Assembly (NCBI GenBank): GCA_018304545.1 | Contig: JAGVVZ010000001.1 | Span: 62,001-126,000, forward strand | From: Candidatus Aenigmatarchaeota archaeon | GTDB taxonomy: Archaea; Aenigmatarchaeota; Aenigmatarchaeia; CG10238-14 | DNA: 64,000 nucleotides | Direction of reading: 5' to 3' | Part shown: positions 38,884 to 48,686 of the stretch, one piece after another | Layout of the letters: every line of letters begins with the position of its first letter | Numbering within the stretch: the first letter of the stretch is position 1 | Program-made: the position numbers and the translations under genes | The notes under the pieces: model-generated | The model's input: only the letters and a program-made list of their open reading frames with translations | Told to the model about the DNA's origin: nothing | The model's database searches: none

Positions 38884-40195
38884 TCCTCTCTCCTCCTTTA
38901 ATAACGTAAGTTGCAGCCATCCGATGTAAAGGAAATCCTTCAATCTGAGATAGTTTATCCGCAATCCATCTCTGATTTCTCAAGCCTCTATCATTATATT
39001 TTAAAATCGGAACTTGTCTAAGGAAGTCCCTAACGCTAAGTTTAGAATAAGATCTCGCAGAGCCGCTAGTTGGAGATATGCAAGTTTCGGCCCCATAATC
39101 ACTTATTGCTGAGCTGAAATTACAACATATACTACCCGCAGAAGGTGGGTTGGAGCTAAAGTACTCCAAATATTCTTTAGAGATGTCGTCATAAATTACC
39201 AGTATCTCTGGTGCTATCTTATCACAAATTTCTCTAGCTTCCTGTGGTGAATTCACTATAAGTATTCTACTTCTTTTGGTCAGGGCTTCTGTGACATACA
39301 TTCTACTTGTTTCTTCCAGTTCTCCCACTATTTCAGTCAGGCAACCAAACATTTCTTCAAGTTTTTCACCTGAATCCGTAATCAATACTGATCTAGAAGA
39401 TGAGCCATGCTCGCATTGACAAGCCATTTCTAACGCAACTTTTTTGACATTATACGGACTTGGCGCAATTACAACTACTTCACTTGGTCCTGCAGGAAGG
39501 TCAATTCTTGTGCCAAATTTATATTGCACATATCTTTTCGTTGCATCTACTTCACGTCCGCCTGGTCCACAAATCATATCTACTTTTGGGATGACATCTC
39601 TTCCAGTTTCTTTTATTCCTAAGGCGAAGGCTGCTATAGCCCTTCTTCCTTGCATCACATAAATATCATCTATGCCAGATAGAAAAGAAGCTGCTAGAAT
39701 TCCTTGGGATATGTTTCCTTTCTTCGGATAAGTTGCTAAAATAACTTTTGTAACACCTGCTTGCTTAGCCATCAATGCTACATTCATAACTGTTGTTGGA
39801 TAATCCGGAGATGAGTAAATACCTACTGTGTCTATAGGCAACATACGATACTCTATACCCAAGTCGTAAACACTTGCAGTATACGGAGAACATTTTTCAG
39901 CTTGTTTGACAGCCTTTATCCTGATTTGATTAGCAAAGTCTAACATTGCACCTCTTTCATCATCAGACAAAAGTAAAAAAGTATTTGAGACCGCTGTTCT
40001 CGGAACTCTCAGCCTCCCATCCCAGTTGCCAAATCTTTCGTTGTTATACCTAATTATAGCATCTACTCCGTATTTTTTGACATCATCAACTGCTCCTATT
40101 GCTAGCCCATCCAACTCTTCTGTAATCTCTCCATAGAGCAACTCCTCCTGAAGTTGATCTGCAGAAATTACGGGTATTTTTATGAAGTAAATCAC
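38870..40195 (-). CDS. Divergent histidinol dehydrogenase paralog
   Basis: AGPSEVVVIA, ACQCEHGS, IAPEILVIY (EH replaced by EI), SDYGAETCISPTSGSARSYSKLSVRDFL, EGFPLHRMA. Confidence 0.85.
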   Translation of the reverse strand: MIYFIKIPVISADQLQEELLYGEITEELDGLAIGAVDDVKKYGVDAIIRYNNERFGNWDGRLRVPRTAVSNTFLLLSDDERGAMLDFANQIRIKAVKQAEKCSPYTASVYDLGIEYRMLPIDTVGIYSSPDYPTTVMNVALMAKQAGVTKVILATYPKKGNISQGILAASFLSGIDDIYVMQGRRAIAAFALGIKETGRDVIPKVDMICGPGGREVDATKRYVQYKFGTRIDLPAGPSEVVVIAPSPYNVKKVALEMACQCEHGSSSRSVLITDSGEKLEEMFGCLTEIVGELEETSRMYVTEALTKRSRILIVNSPQEAREICDKIAPEILVIYDDISKEYLEYFSSNPPSAGSICCNFSSAISDYGAETCISPTSGSARSYSKLSVRDFLRQVPILKYNDRGLRNQRWIADKLSQIEGFPLHRMAATYVIKGGERNGNS

Positions 40196-40217
40196 TCATT
40201 TTTATCATCTTGGTATC

Positions 40218-40388
40218 TTATCGCTTATCAGTTCCAGAAACGGATAATTTACCGTTATTGGTAAAAATAATTAGATCACTGTCTTGAATTCCCAAACTGA
40301 CAATTGATCCTTCTAGTAGATTTAACTTTGCTCTCAATGAGATAGGAATTGATATCCTTCCTTTTGAATCAATTTTAGAAATAAATTT
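40218..40388 (-). pseudogene. SpoVT/AbrB swapped-hairpin DNA-binding ORF without a canonical start
   Basis: Reverse strand ...KFISKIDSKGRISIPISLRAKLNLLEGSIVSLGIQDSDLIIFTNNGKLSVSGTDKR*; upstream in-frame TAG and no ATG/GTG/TTG before the domain. Confidence 0.55.
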
Positions 40389-40400
40389 AGGTAAGTCTAA

Positions 40401-40416
40401 GGTGAACTAATTCACC
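40401..40416. promoter_or_regulatory. Perfect 6-bp inverted repeat GGTGAA-CTAA-TTCACC, candidate operator
   Basis: Palindrome just upstream of the AbrB-like reading frame and hisD pair, downstream of an AT-rich TATA-like element (~40470-40485). Confidence 0.4.
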
Positions 40417-40522
40417 CTTCTTTGTGAAGATTTTCCCCTCTCATTCTTTTCACTCTAAGAGTAATTATCTATTAAATATAAATATGTTAAGGTGGGAAGA
40501 GCTTTGTTGAATAAAGAGTCTT

Positions 40523-41473
40523 TCAATTATTAATTTTCATAGAATCTATTAAAAGTGGTGCTATATCTAAAACTGTTAGTTTAGAGTTTGTTAAATGTTC
40601 CGGAGTAAAAACGTCGCATGAATTTGTTGTATATATTCTATCATATTCGGACTCTAGCAGCATATCTAAAGCATCTGTAGTACCTATATGTGGTAAAGCT
40701 AGCACTAATTTTGAAACCCCCAGTCGACGAAACGCTGTAGCAAAATCCAACGCTGTTCTTCCTGATAAAGTAATATCATCAACAACCCCGACATTCTTAC
40801 CTGCGTATATATATGACGGCATTTCATCATCTATCACAACATCTAAACCAGCTGTTCTATGTGTTCTAATTGTCGGAAAACCCGTCCTAGCAAATTTGCC
40901 AGGCGAAACAAAACAAAATTCTTTTTGATAATCAGATGTTATTGCATCACGCAATATATCATAAGGAGTAATATATTGCACTCTCTCATCTCTTAATAAT
41001 CTCCTGGCCCAATTTCTTGTTGTAAAATGAGGAGCAATAACTGTAAGAGAATCAAAATATGTTAGAAATTCTTGTACCAGTTGCTGGGCTCTATTAACTT
41101 CGCCTCTTATCCAATTGGAGTCCTGCTTTGCGTAGGGAAGTGATGTGAGATGTAGGCGTAAATGTTCTGGTCGTTTTAACCTTCTTCCATTTTCTGATAT
41201 AGGATTTGTTAAAATAGACATAATTTGTCTTAAATACTCAAGACCATCATTTACACTCATGTGCTTGGAATAACCTGTATGAACTACTTCAACTTGTTGG
41301 CCACCGAGATCTCTTACAAGGGGTAGACAACAATAACACTCTCCTCCAGGAAGAACAAATTTCTCATTTTTTTCATGAGGTTGCGGATACATAACTTTTA
41401 GCCAAGGAGCTTCTCTAGATAAACTTTCTCCTAGATAAAGTGCAGGAACTGTCGGAATCACATAAACAGACAT
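40523..41473 (-). CDS. Divergent ribose-phosphate pyrophosphokinase / phosphoribosyltransferase-like protein
   Basis: LPYAKQDSNWIRGEVNRAQQLVQEFLTYFDSLTVIAPHF, NVGVVDDITLSGRTALDFATAFRRLGVSKLVLALPHI, YTTNSC...LTVLDIAPLL. Confidence 0.7.
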   Translation of the reverse strand: MSVYVIPTVPALYLGESLSREAPWLKVMYPQPHEKNEKFVLPGGECYCCLPLVRDLGGQQVEVVHTGYSKHMSVNDGLEYLRQIMSILTNPISENGRRLKRPEHLRLHLTSLPYAKQDSNWIRGEVNRAQQLVQEFLTYFDSLTVIAPHFTTRNWARRLLRDERVQYITPYDILRDAITSDYQKEFCFVSPGKFARTGFPTIRTHRTAGLDVVIDDEMPSYIYAGKNVGVVDDITLSGRTALDFATAFRRLGVSKLVLALPHIGTTDALDMLLESEYDRIYTTNSCDVFTPEHLTNSKLTVLDIAPLLIDSMKINN

Positions 41474-41584
41474 TCAAGTAATTACAATCGATTTAGAGAT
41501 ATATAGACAGTTAATCATGTAATAGAAAATTTTTTTCTATATTATATTAGTAATTTTTCATTTCCATGATTTTAGTATTAAAAT

Positions 41585-42487
41585 TTAAGAATCTATTTTT
41601 TGAGCAAGACCAAATATTCTCATCTGTCTATCAGGAGTTAGTAATATAATTTGATCGTTATCAATGGCAATTTCACTGTTAAAAATTAATTTGTCATTTT
41701 CTAATTTTGAGCTAACATATTGTAAACCCACCAAACACATAACGTTATTTGGATTATCTTCTTTGAAAAATCTGTTTTTGTTTATATTTACTTTTAGTTC
41801 ACTTATTACTCCTATTTTATCGGATATTATCGAACCTCTTCCCAGATCCTCTACTTCAACTCCTTTTAACGAGAGACCAACTCTGTCACCGCATCCTGCT
41901 TTATCAAAATCCTTATCATGCATTTGGACAGATTTTATCAAAACGTTTTTCTTAACAGGATATAACGTTAGATTATCATGTTTTTTTATCTCGCCTGACA
42001 TGACAGTGCCTAAAGCAACTGTGCCTACACTTTTAACTAAGAAAGCGTGATCTATAACAACTTTCGGTTTATAACCGCCTTTTTTAATTTCAATAGAAGA
42101 AAGGAACTCCATTATTTTTACTGTATCATTCAGAATTATCGGGAAATCCTTCAAAGACGTGTCTTTTATTATTTGTTTTATTTCATTTTCATCAGTCCCG
42201 TTCAAAACAATAATGCCTCTCATTTTTAATGTGTCCAATGCAAGTATACACTCACCAAGAATGTTTTTAGGTAGATCATTCTGCACAAAGAGTATGGAAA
42301 ACTGAGACATATTGATCGACTGGAAAAGTGGCTGTATCTTCTCTGGATATTTCTCGGGTTCTATGAAAGTAAAATATCTGCCTTGAAATGAAGTGTTATA
42401 TAATGTTATATCAGAAGTCGTTCCTTTCTTTCCAAGTTCTTTTGCCAAACTTTTGCTGCCAACTATAGAGATATTCATAGCAATCAC
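41585..42487 (-). CDS. SelB/EF-Tu-like protein with degenerate GTPase domain
   Basis: IDHAFLVKSVGTVALGTVMSGEIKKHDNLTLYPVKKNVLIKSVQMHDKDFDKAGCGDRVGLSLKGVEVEDLGRGSII matches EF-Tu domain 2; no GxxxxGK[ST] P-loop. Confidence 0.75.
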   Translation of the reverse strand: MIAMNISIVGSKSLAKELGKKGTTSDITLYNTSFQGRYFTFIEPEKYPEKIQPLFQSINMSQFSILFVQNDLPKNILGECILALDTLKMRGIIVLNGTDENEIKQIIKDTSLKDFPIILNDTVKIMEFLSSIEIKKGGYKPKVVIDHAFLVKSVGTVALGTVMSGEIKKHDNLTLYPVKKNVLIKSVQMHDKDFDKAGCGDRVGLSLKGVEVEDLGRGSIISDKIGVISELKVNINKNRFFKEDNPNNVMCLVGLQYVSSKLENDKLIFNSEIAIDNDQIILLTPDRQMRIFGLAQKIDS

Positions 42488-42529
42488 TCATAACTTAGTA
42501 GTTCTAAATAAATTATATAGATTAAACAA

Positions 42530-42874
42530 TTATACATTAATTGTTAGTTCAGTATAAGCCATAGTTGCGTAATCATCCTGTGGTTGGTCAAAAACAGCGT
42601 ATCGTATTATTATAGGCCCTCTGTAAGTTGGTATTGGAAGTAAATCTTTTACTACAACAAGAAATTCATTTGTGCGTAGAGCAACAGCTAATGTTAAAAT
42701 TTTGTCTGGCAGGAAACGAAAGTATGGACCTACCAATCTCGACAATTCATCTGTTCTTGTTTGTAGTCTTTCGTGATCTAAACCAGTTGGGTATCCACGA
42801 CCCTGCCAAGCATGCCACTGTGACTCTTCTCCATTTGCTCTTCTAAGAATCAAATATTCTACTTCTAAAGACAT
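42530..42874 (-). CDS. Hypothetical protein
   Basis: 114-aa ORF; no family recognised. Confidence 0.45.
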   Translation of the reverse strand: MSLEVEYLILRRANGEESQWHAWQGRGYPTGLDHERLQTRTDELSRLVGPYFRFLPDKILTLAVALRTNEFLVVVKDLLPIPTYRGPIIIRYAVFDQPQDDYATMAYTELTINV

Positions 42875-42952
42875 AAATCATTCATCTATTGATAACGTTA
42901 AATTATGCTATGTTTTCTATTCTATAGAAAAATAATAAAAAAACAAAAGCGA

Positions 42953-43108
42953 TTAATGGCTGATGCTGCAAGTCATACAGGTTATGTTATCATGGTCATC
43001 CTTGAGTGCCAAGACAGGACTTCCGCATGCTATACATCTAGTCATCATTGTTCTTTGTTCTAAAAAATCTGCCATCCCATCTGTTAATCTCAATCCCAAG
43101 TTTATCAT
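42953..43108 (-). CDS. Small zinc-ribbon protein
   Basis: Not in ORF track. MINLGLRLTDGMADFLEQRTMMTRCIACGSPVLALKDDHDNITCMTCSISH (CxxC-x16-CxxC). Confidence 0.6.
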   Translation of the reverse strand: MINLGLRLTDGMADFLEQRTMMTRCIACGSPVLALKDDHDNITCMTCSISH

Positions 43109-43264
43109 AACAATCATTTAGGAATTTCTTATTAAATCAATTTAGTAAATTTTATCATTATTTTAAAAAATGCTGAATTCAATTTATGAAAAAGAATTGA
43201 TTATTTTATAATACTCATTTCAATCAATCGATATCAGTTGTGACATAAAAATAGTAAATCGGTT

Positions 43265-44056
43265 TCAATCGTTTATATTTCTATTAAGTAATAATTTTCC
43301 TCTTTGCCAGTCGTAAATTATCATGATAGCAGTTCTTGAATCGTCAACTTCGCTTCCTTTTTTTAAAAAATTCTTCTTTCTACCTATTTTAAAAATTATC
43401 TCTAGAGAATCTTCATCATTTATGATTATATTATAAAAATTCTCAAAATATTTCTTATTAAATTTAACGAACAAATCTATGATTCTCATTGCAACTAAAT
43501 CGGGGTTAACAAGTTTATTTGGATCTATTATGGAAATCAAAGCCTGCTGTATTTCATCTTTCATACTAAAAGGTATTACACCCGGTGTATCTAAAAATCT
43601 TAAATTTTCATCTCCAGCAATCCACTGTATTCCCCTAGTAAAACCAGCAATCGAAGATATTCTTGTTTTAGATTTTTTAGATAATGTATTTATCAGAGAT
43701 GATTTACCTGTATTTGGATAGCCAACTATACCAACATTAATTATTTTTTGTCTTCTTCTTTTTTTAACAAGTTCATTTATCATATCTTTTAATTTCTGAA
43801 TTCCATACCTAGTTTTAGTAGCTACCAAAACAAATTTTTTGAATTTGAAATCGTCCAGAATTCGATCTCTCATTTCTTCAGTTATTAGATCACATTTATT
43901 TACAACTATTATCAGGGGTTTTCTTTCTCTTTTTGTTATTTCTTCTATTCTTTCATTTCTAGTCAAATCTGGTATTCTGGCATCTATAACTTCCAAAACA
44001 ACATTTGATTGTCTGATAACAGCTTCAACATTTTTCCAATACTTTTCCATTGCCAT
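43265..44056 (-). CDS. Circularly permuted GTPase, RbgA/YlqF-like
   Basis: Motif order G4 (VVNKCDLI) - G1 (GIVGYPNTGKSSLINTL) - G3 (FLDTPGVIP). Confidence 0.9.
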   Translation of the reverse strand: MAMEKYWKNVEAVIRQSNVVLEVIDARIPDLTRNERIEEITKRERKPLIIVVNKCDLITEEMRDRILDDFKFKKFVLVATKTRYGIQKLKDMINELVKKRRRQKIINVGIVGYPNTGKSSLINTLSKKSKTRISSIAGFTRGIQWIAGDENLRFLDTPGVIPFSMKDEIQQALISIIDPNKLVNPDLVAMRIIDLFVKFNKKYFENFYNIIINDEDSLEIIFKIGRKKNFLKKGSEVDDSRTAIMIIYDWQRGKLLLNRNIND

Positions 44057-44260
44057 GATAACACTTATTATATGATTAGTTGTTTAGCTATAAATCAAAC
44101 TTAACCTTCAACTAATATGACTATGGAGTAAATATCATAACAGAAAACTATTAGATAGCAGTTATGGATCTATATAGTACACTGACAATAGAAAGCGAAG
44201 ACAGTGGAAAATGTCGATATAGATGCTCATAAATTTATTCTTTTAATACATAAATTTATA

Positions 44261-44758
44261 ATGAAAATTGCTATACTATCTGACATACATGATAATTTCA
44301 ATAATTTAGAAAAGTCACTAAAAGAAATAAAAAAATCTCAATGTGATATAATAATATTTTGTGGTGATTTTGGAGGACCTGCCATAGCAAAAAAATTAGC
44401 AGAGGCGAAACTAAAAACTTATGCTGTTTTTGGAAATGTCGACGGTGCCGTATACGAGATTACTACATATTTTAAAGAAAATGCTCCACATGTAACACTT
44501 TTCAGAGATATGGGATTCATAGAAATAGACAATAAAAAAATTGCATTTTGTCATTATCCGGAATTCGCAGAAGGTTTAGCTCATACAGGAAAATATGATG
44601 TTGTATTTCATGGACATACTCATATACCAGACTCCAAAAAAATAAAAAATACTCTATTATGCTGCCCTGGAGAGATAATAGGATACAAAACAGGAAAGGT
44701 AACTTTCGGCATATTTGATACAAAGACCAGTCAATTTGTAATTAAGGAAGTTCAATGA
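44261..44758 (+). CDS. YfcE/MJ0936-type metallophosphoesterase
   Basis: MKIAILSDIHDN start at 44261; IIFCGDFGG, VFGNVDG, DVVFHGHTHIPDSK. Confidence 0.9.
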   Translation: MKIAILSDIHDNFNNLEKSLKEIKKSQCDIIIFCGDFGGPAIAKKLAEAKLKTYAVFGNVDGAVYEITTYFKENAPHVTLFRDMGFIEIDNKKIAFCHYPEFAEGLAHTGKYDVVFHGHTHIPDSKKIKNTLLCCPGEIIGYKTGKVTFGIFDTKTSQFVIKEVQ

Positions 44759-44791
44759 CTTTTATTAAGATATCGAAATAATTATTTATTA

Positions 44792-45988
44792 ATGATAAAA
44801 ATAACGTTTAGAATTCCTTTTTTAGAAGATCATTCAGAAATAAAAAAAATTGATACGTCAAAAATATTAGATTTTTTGAATGAAAGATTTGAAAACGAAA
44901 TTTCAAAAACAATAATTATAGGCAAAGAAAAATGCGAAATTATAGCCAACGATGTTAAACAAATAATGAAAGAAATAAATGATTTGGACCAAAAAGGAAA
45001 AAATATATTCTCAACACCGATAAACAAAATACCTGAATTAAAAATACCTGAAAATATAAACTATTCCACACTCAGCAATTTTTTAATAAATTCAAATGAC
45101 ATTGTAAAACAAATCAATTCTTTGTCTCCAACAAGCAAAACAATATCAAATTACGAAGACTGTCTTAATTCTATAGCAACAAAATTAGGCATAGTTTTTA
45201 AAAAAATAAATGATTTACAAAAATTTTTACAAGAAAGCGATATTTATAGAAATTATAACATGGTAGAAAAGGAACTAAACAGTATAAACGAAGAAAATAA
45301 AATCATAACCAACCTCTCATCAGAAATACAAATAACAAAGAAAGAATACGGCAATTATTCATTAAATAATATAGATGAAGAAATAAAGAAATTGAAGGAG
45401 AGTAAAGAAATCGATGAATACAATGAATTGAATAATAAAATACTGAAAATAGAAGAAGATATTATCGATAAAAAAAACAAAATAACCTCAACAATAGGAG
45501 AAATCAGAAGACCTATAAACAAAATTATGCACCAAACTGGAAAAAACAAAATTGTAGAAAGCTGTTTTGAAAATCCTTTAGAATGTTTAAACCACGAAAA
45601 TATAGAAGAGATTTTTTCAAAGATTATTTCGACTGGTTTCATCTCGTTAAGAAATGAGTTAGACAAAGATTCAATAAGCAAATTAAAAAATTTTCAAACA
45701 AAATTCAATAAAAACTTCATAGAAAGCATAAAGCAAGAAATTAAATCGTTAGAAGACGAGAGGGAAAGAACAAACAATTTACTGATTAACAAATCAAAAA
45801 TATTCTATGACATAAAATTAAAGGAACACGAGAGAAATGAAACATCAAAACAATTGTCAAGGACAGATAAGGAAATAAGAGATAGAAAAGAGGAAATAGA
45901 AAAATTAGAAAACAAAATTAGAGAGCGGAAAAACAAGATATCTAATATTTTATATGAAATCCTAGATGAAAAAATTCAAATAAACTAG
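44792..45988 (+). CDS. Long coiled-coil protein
   Basis: Charged heptad-like Lys/Glu/Ile-rich sequence over most of 398 aa; no catalytic motif seen. Confidence 0.55.
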   Translation: MIKITFRIPFLEDHSEIKKIDTSKILDFLNERFENEISKTIIIGKEKCEIIANDVKQIMKEINDLDQKGKNIFSTPINKIPELKIPENINYSTLSNFLINSNDIVKQINSLSPTSKTISNYEDCLNSIATKLGIVFKKINDLQKFLQESDIYRNYNMVEKELNSINEENKIITNLSSEIQITKKEYGNYSLNNIDEEIKKLKESKEIDEYNELNNKILKIEEDIIDKKNKITSTIGEIRRPINKIMHQTGKNKIVESCFENPLECLNHENIEEIFSKIISTGFISLRNELDKDSISKLKNFQTKFNKNFIESIKQEIKSLEDERERTNNLLINKSKIFYDIKLKEHERNETSKQLSRTDKEIRDRKEEIEKLENKIRERKNKISNILYEILDEKIQIN

Positions 45989-45994
45989 CAGAGA

Positions 45995-46768
45995 CTAAAA
46001 TAAAGTGTATAAAATCAAAGACAAACCCAGTACAAGCGAGTAATAACTAAAAACATGCATCTTGTTTTTTTTAATAAAGTTCAGCAAAATATTGATAGAC
46101 ACGAATCCAACTATTATAGAGGTCAGAAAACCAAAAAATAAAACGTGTAATTCTTCTCTCATTTTAAATAATTCATTTATTTCTAACAAATTTGCTACTA
46201 ATAAGGCTGGTATAGCCATGATGAAAGAGAGTTTGAATGCTTCTTCTCTTTTTATACCAGATAATATACCGAAAGAAATAGTAGAACCACTTCTGGATAT
46301 TCCTGGAATTATGCTTAACATTTGACCAATGCCGACAAAAAAAGATTTTTTCATGTTAATTTCACTATTAGGTGATTTAAATTTTGTAGAAAATAATATC
46401 AGAGAATTAAATATCATGGCAATACCTATAATAAACAAGTTACTGAACAGTGACTCAAAAAAATCTAGAAACAAAAAACCCACTATTCCGGCCGGTATAC
46501 TAGCTACAAAAACATAAAATATAAACTTAGATTCGTTTGATTGAAATTTGCCTGATGCGAGAGATCTGACTATTTTTAATAGATCGTTCTTAAAATAAAA
46601 TAAAATCACAAGAAGAGATCCGAAATGCAAAAAAATATCAAACGCTACGGGGACATCTATCCTAAATAAATTTTGATAAATAGCTAGATGACCTGAACTA
46701 GAAATAGGCAACCATTCTGTTATACCCTGTATAACACCTAAAATTATTGCTTCTAATACTGTAACCAT
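45995..46768 (-). CDS. uppP: UppP/BacA-type undecaprenyl(polyprenyl)-diphosphatase
   Basis: GVIQGITEWLPISSSGHLAI and SIIPGISRSGSTISFGI motifs. Confidence 0.93.
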   Translation of the reverse strand: MVTVLEAIILGVIQGITEWLPISSSGHLAIYQNLFRIDVPVAFDIFLHFGSLLVILFYFKNDLLKIVRSLASGKFQSNESKFIFYVFVASIPAGIVGFLFLDFFESLFSNLFIIGIAMIFNSLILFSTKFKSPNSEINMKKSFFVGIGQMLSIIPGISRSGSTISFGILSGIKREEAFKLSFIMAIPALLVANLLEINELFKMREELHVLFFGFLTSIIVGFVSINILLNFIKKNKMHVFSYYSLVLGLSLILYTLF

Positions 46769-46855
46769 AATACTTAATATTTAATACTTGTTATAAATTT
46801 ACGCTTCAATAGAAATTATTTTTAAGATAAAAGGTTTATTTTTCAACTATTATCA

Positions 46856-47350
46856 GTGATTGCTATCCCAAGAAATGAAGAAGAAACTTTCAAAAGAAAG
46901 TTCGTGAGCAAAAAAATGCTAGTTTCTCTAATTAAAAAATTAGAAAACGAAAAAACTCCTGTAACAGTAAAGGAGGACAATAACTCCAACCTGTTAATAG
47001 AATTAAAGGTTAATGATTCCAAATGGTTTGCTGTGCTTGGCTCGTCTTGGAGGAATAAAAAATACCAGGCTTACATAGACATAGATGAATATAGAAGAGA
47101 AGTAAGATTTTTTGATATAATAAAAGAAGCTGAATTTGTTGCAGGAAGTTTTGAACAAGTAGGAGAGAGGTTTTTCACAAGAGGGATGATGATAGATACA
47201 AAAGAGCAATCAAGGCTCCTAGGAATAAGATCTGATCTGTCCATAGGCGAAATTTATAAATACAAATTCGATCCAGAGACGATCAGAAGTATGATAAAAA
47301 AAATATGTAATGATCACGGATGGGATTTTAAAAGAGTGTTATTTAGATAA
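46856..47350 (+). CDS. Hypothetical protein
   Basis: 164-aa ORF with divergent promoter region; no family recognised. Confidence 0.5.
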   Translation: MIAIPRNEEETFKRKFVSKKMLVSLIKKLENEKTPVTVKEDNNSNLLIELKVNDSKWFAVLGSSWRNKKYQAYIDIDEYRREVRFFDIIKEAEFVAGSFEQVGERFFTRGMMIDTKEQSRLLGIRSDLSIGEIYKYKFDPETIRSMIKKICNDHGWDFKRVLFR

Positions 47351-47474
47351 AGCAAAAGCTTATAAAGGTTAATTTCTATCAATCTCTATCGAAGTACAAA
47401 GGTTTTACTATAGCGTTAGATGATTATTCTAATTCTATTGCTTTTGTGGCTTTTGAAATTAAAAAGTGATGTAA

Positions 47475-48665
47475 ATGAAATTTAGTGAAATGAATATTGA
47501 AAAGAGTGTACTGGATTCACTCGTAGAGATTGGGTATGAAAATCCAACTGAAATCCAAAAAGAAACTATACCATTAATAAAAGAAGGTCATGATGTTATA
47601 GGACAATCGGAAACTGGATCCGGCAAGACAGCCGCATTTGGAATTCCATTAGTTGAAAGGATTGAAAAAAATGGAAAGATCCAGGCTTTGGTTCTAGCTC
47701 CAACAAGAGAATTATCAGAGCAAATATCAAGAGAGTTGATGAAATTCTCCAAATTTAAAAAATTAAATATATCCTGCATATATGGTGGAGTGTCCATAGA
47801 ACCGCAAATATCAAATTTGAGACATTCTGAGATTGTTGTGGGTACTCCTGGAAGAATATTAGATCACATTCAAAGAAGAACTTTAGATCTAAGAAATATC
47901 AAAATATTCGTTTTGGACGAAACTGACAAAATGCTGGATATGGGTTTCATAGATGATATTGAAGACATTGTCAGAAATGTACCAAAAGAAAGACAAACTC
48001 TTCTCTTCAGTGCAACAATGCCAGAAAACATTTTTAGGTTGAGAGACAGATTCACAAGAAATGTAAAAAGAATAAAAACGCAAACAAAGGTCAGGGAAGA
48101 CTTGCTAGAACAATTCTATTTTGATATCGATCAAAACAAAAAATTTTCTTTGCTTGTCCACGTGATAAAAAAAGAGGAGCCAAATTTAAGCATAATATTT
48201 TGCAATACGAGAGTGGAAGCTGAAAATGTTTCCAAAAATTTGAGAAGGAACAAAATAAATGCAGAAGTGCTGCACGGCGGTATATCTCAATACAGAAGAA
48301 ATCAAATAATCGAGGAGTTCCATAAAGGCAAAATAGAGATCTTGGTGGCAACAGATGTAGCTGCAAGGGGATTGGATATAAAAAACGTTAGTCATGTATT
48401 CAATTACAGCATACCAAAGAATTCCGAAGACTACATTAATAGAGTTGGCAGAACAGCTAGAGCAGGAAAATCTGGGAAGGCTATATCGTTTTTAGCAAAA
48501 ATCGATCATCAGGCATTCCAAGAAATACTAAACAAGTATAGACCAAAGGTTGAAAAATTGGAAACTCCAAGATTTCCAGATTTGCCATTCATGAAAAGAG
48601 AAGAGTATAGACGCTTTAACAGAGGGTTTCATCCCAGAAGAAATCATAGATTCAGAAGTTATTAG
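47475..48665 (+). CDS. DEAD-box RNA helicase
   Basis: SETGSGKTAAFGIP, PTRELSEQI, GTPGRILD, VLDETDKML (DETD), SATMP, ARGLDI, HRxGRxxR-like INRVGRTARAGKSG. Confidence 0.95.
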   Translation: MKFSEMNIEKSVLDSLVEIGYENPTEIQKETIPLIKEGHDVIGQSETGSGKTAAFGIPLVERIEKNGKIQALVLAPTRELSEQISRELMKFSKFKKLNISCIYGGVSIEPQISNLRHSEIVVGTPGRILDHIQRRTLDLRNIKIFVLDETDKMLDMGFIDDIEDIVRNVPKERQTLLFSATMPENIFRLRDRFTRNVKRIKTQTKVREDLLEQFYFDIDQNKKFSLLVHVIKKEEPNLSIIFCNTRVEAENVSKNLRRNKINAEVLHGGISQYRRNQIIEEFHKGKIEILVATDVAARGLDIKNVSHVFNYSIPKNSEDYINRVGRTARAGKSGKAISFLAKIDHQAFQEILNKYRPKVEKLETPRFPDLPFMKREEYRRFNRGFHPRRNHRFRSY

Positions 48666-48686
48666 TAGTTTATACTGCAATAGTTT

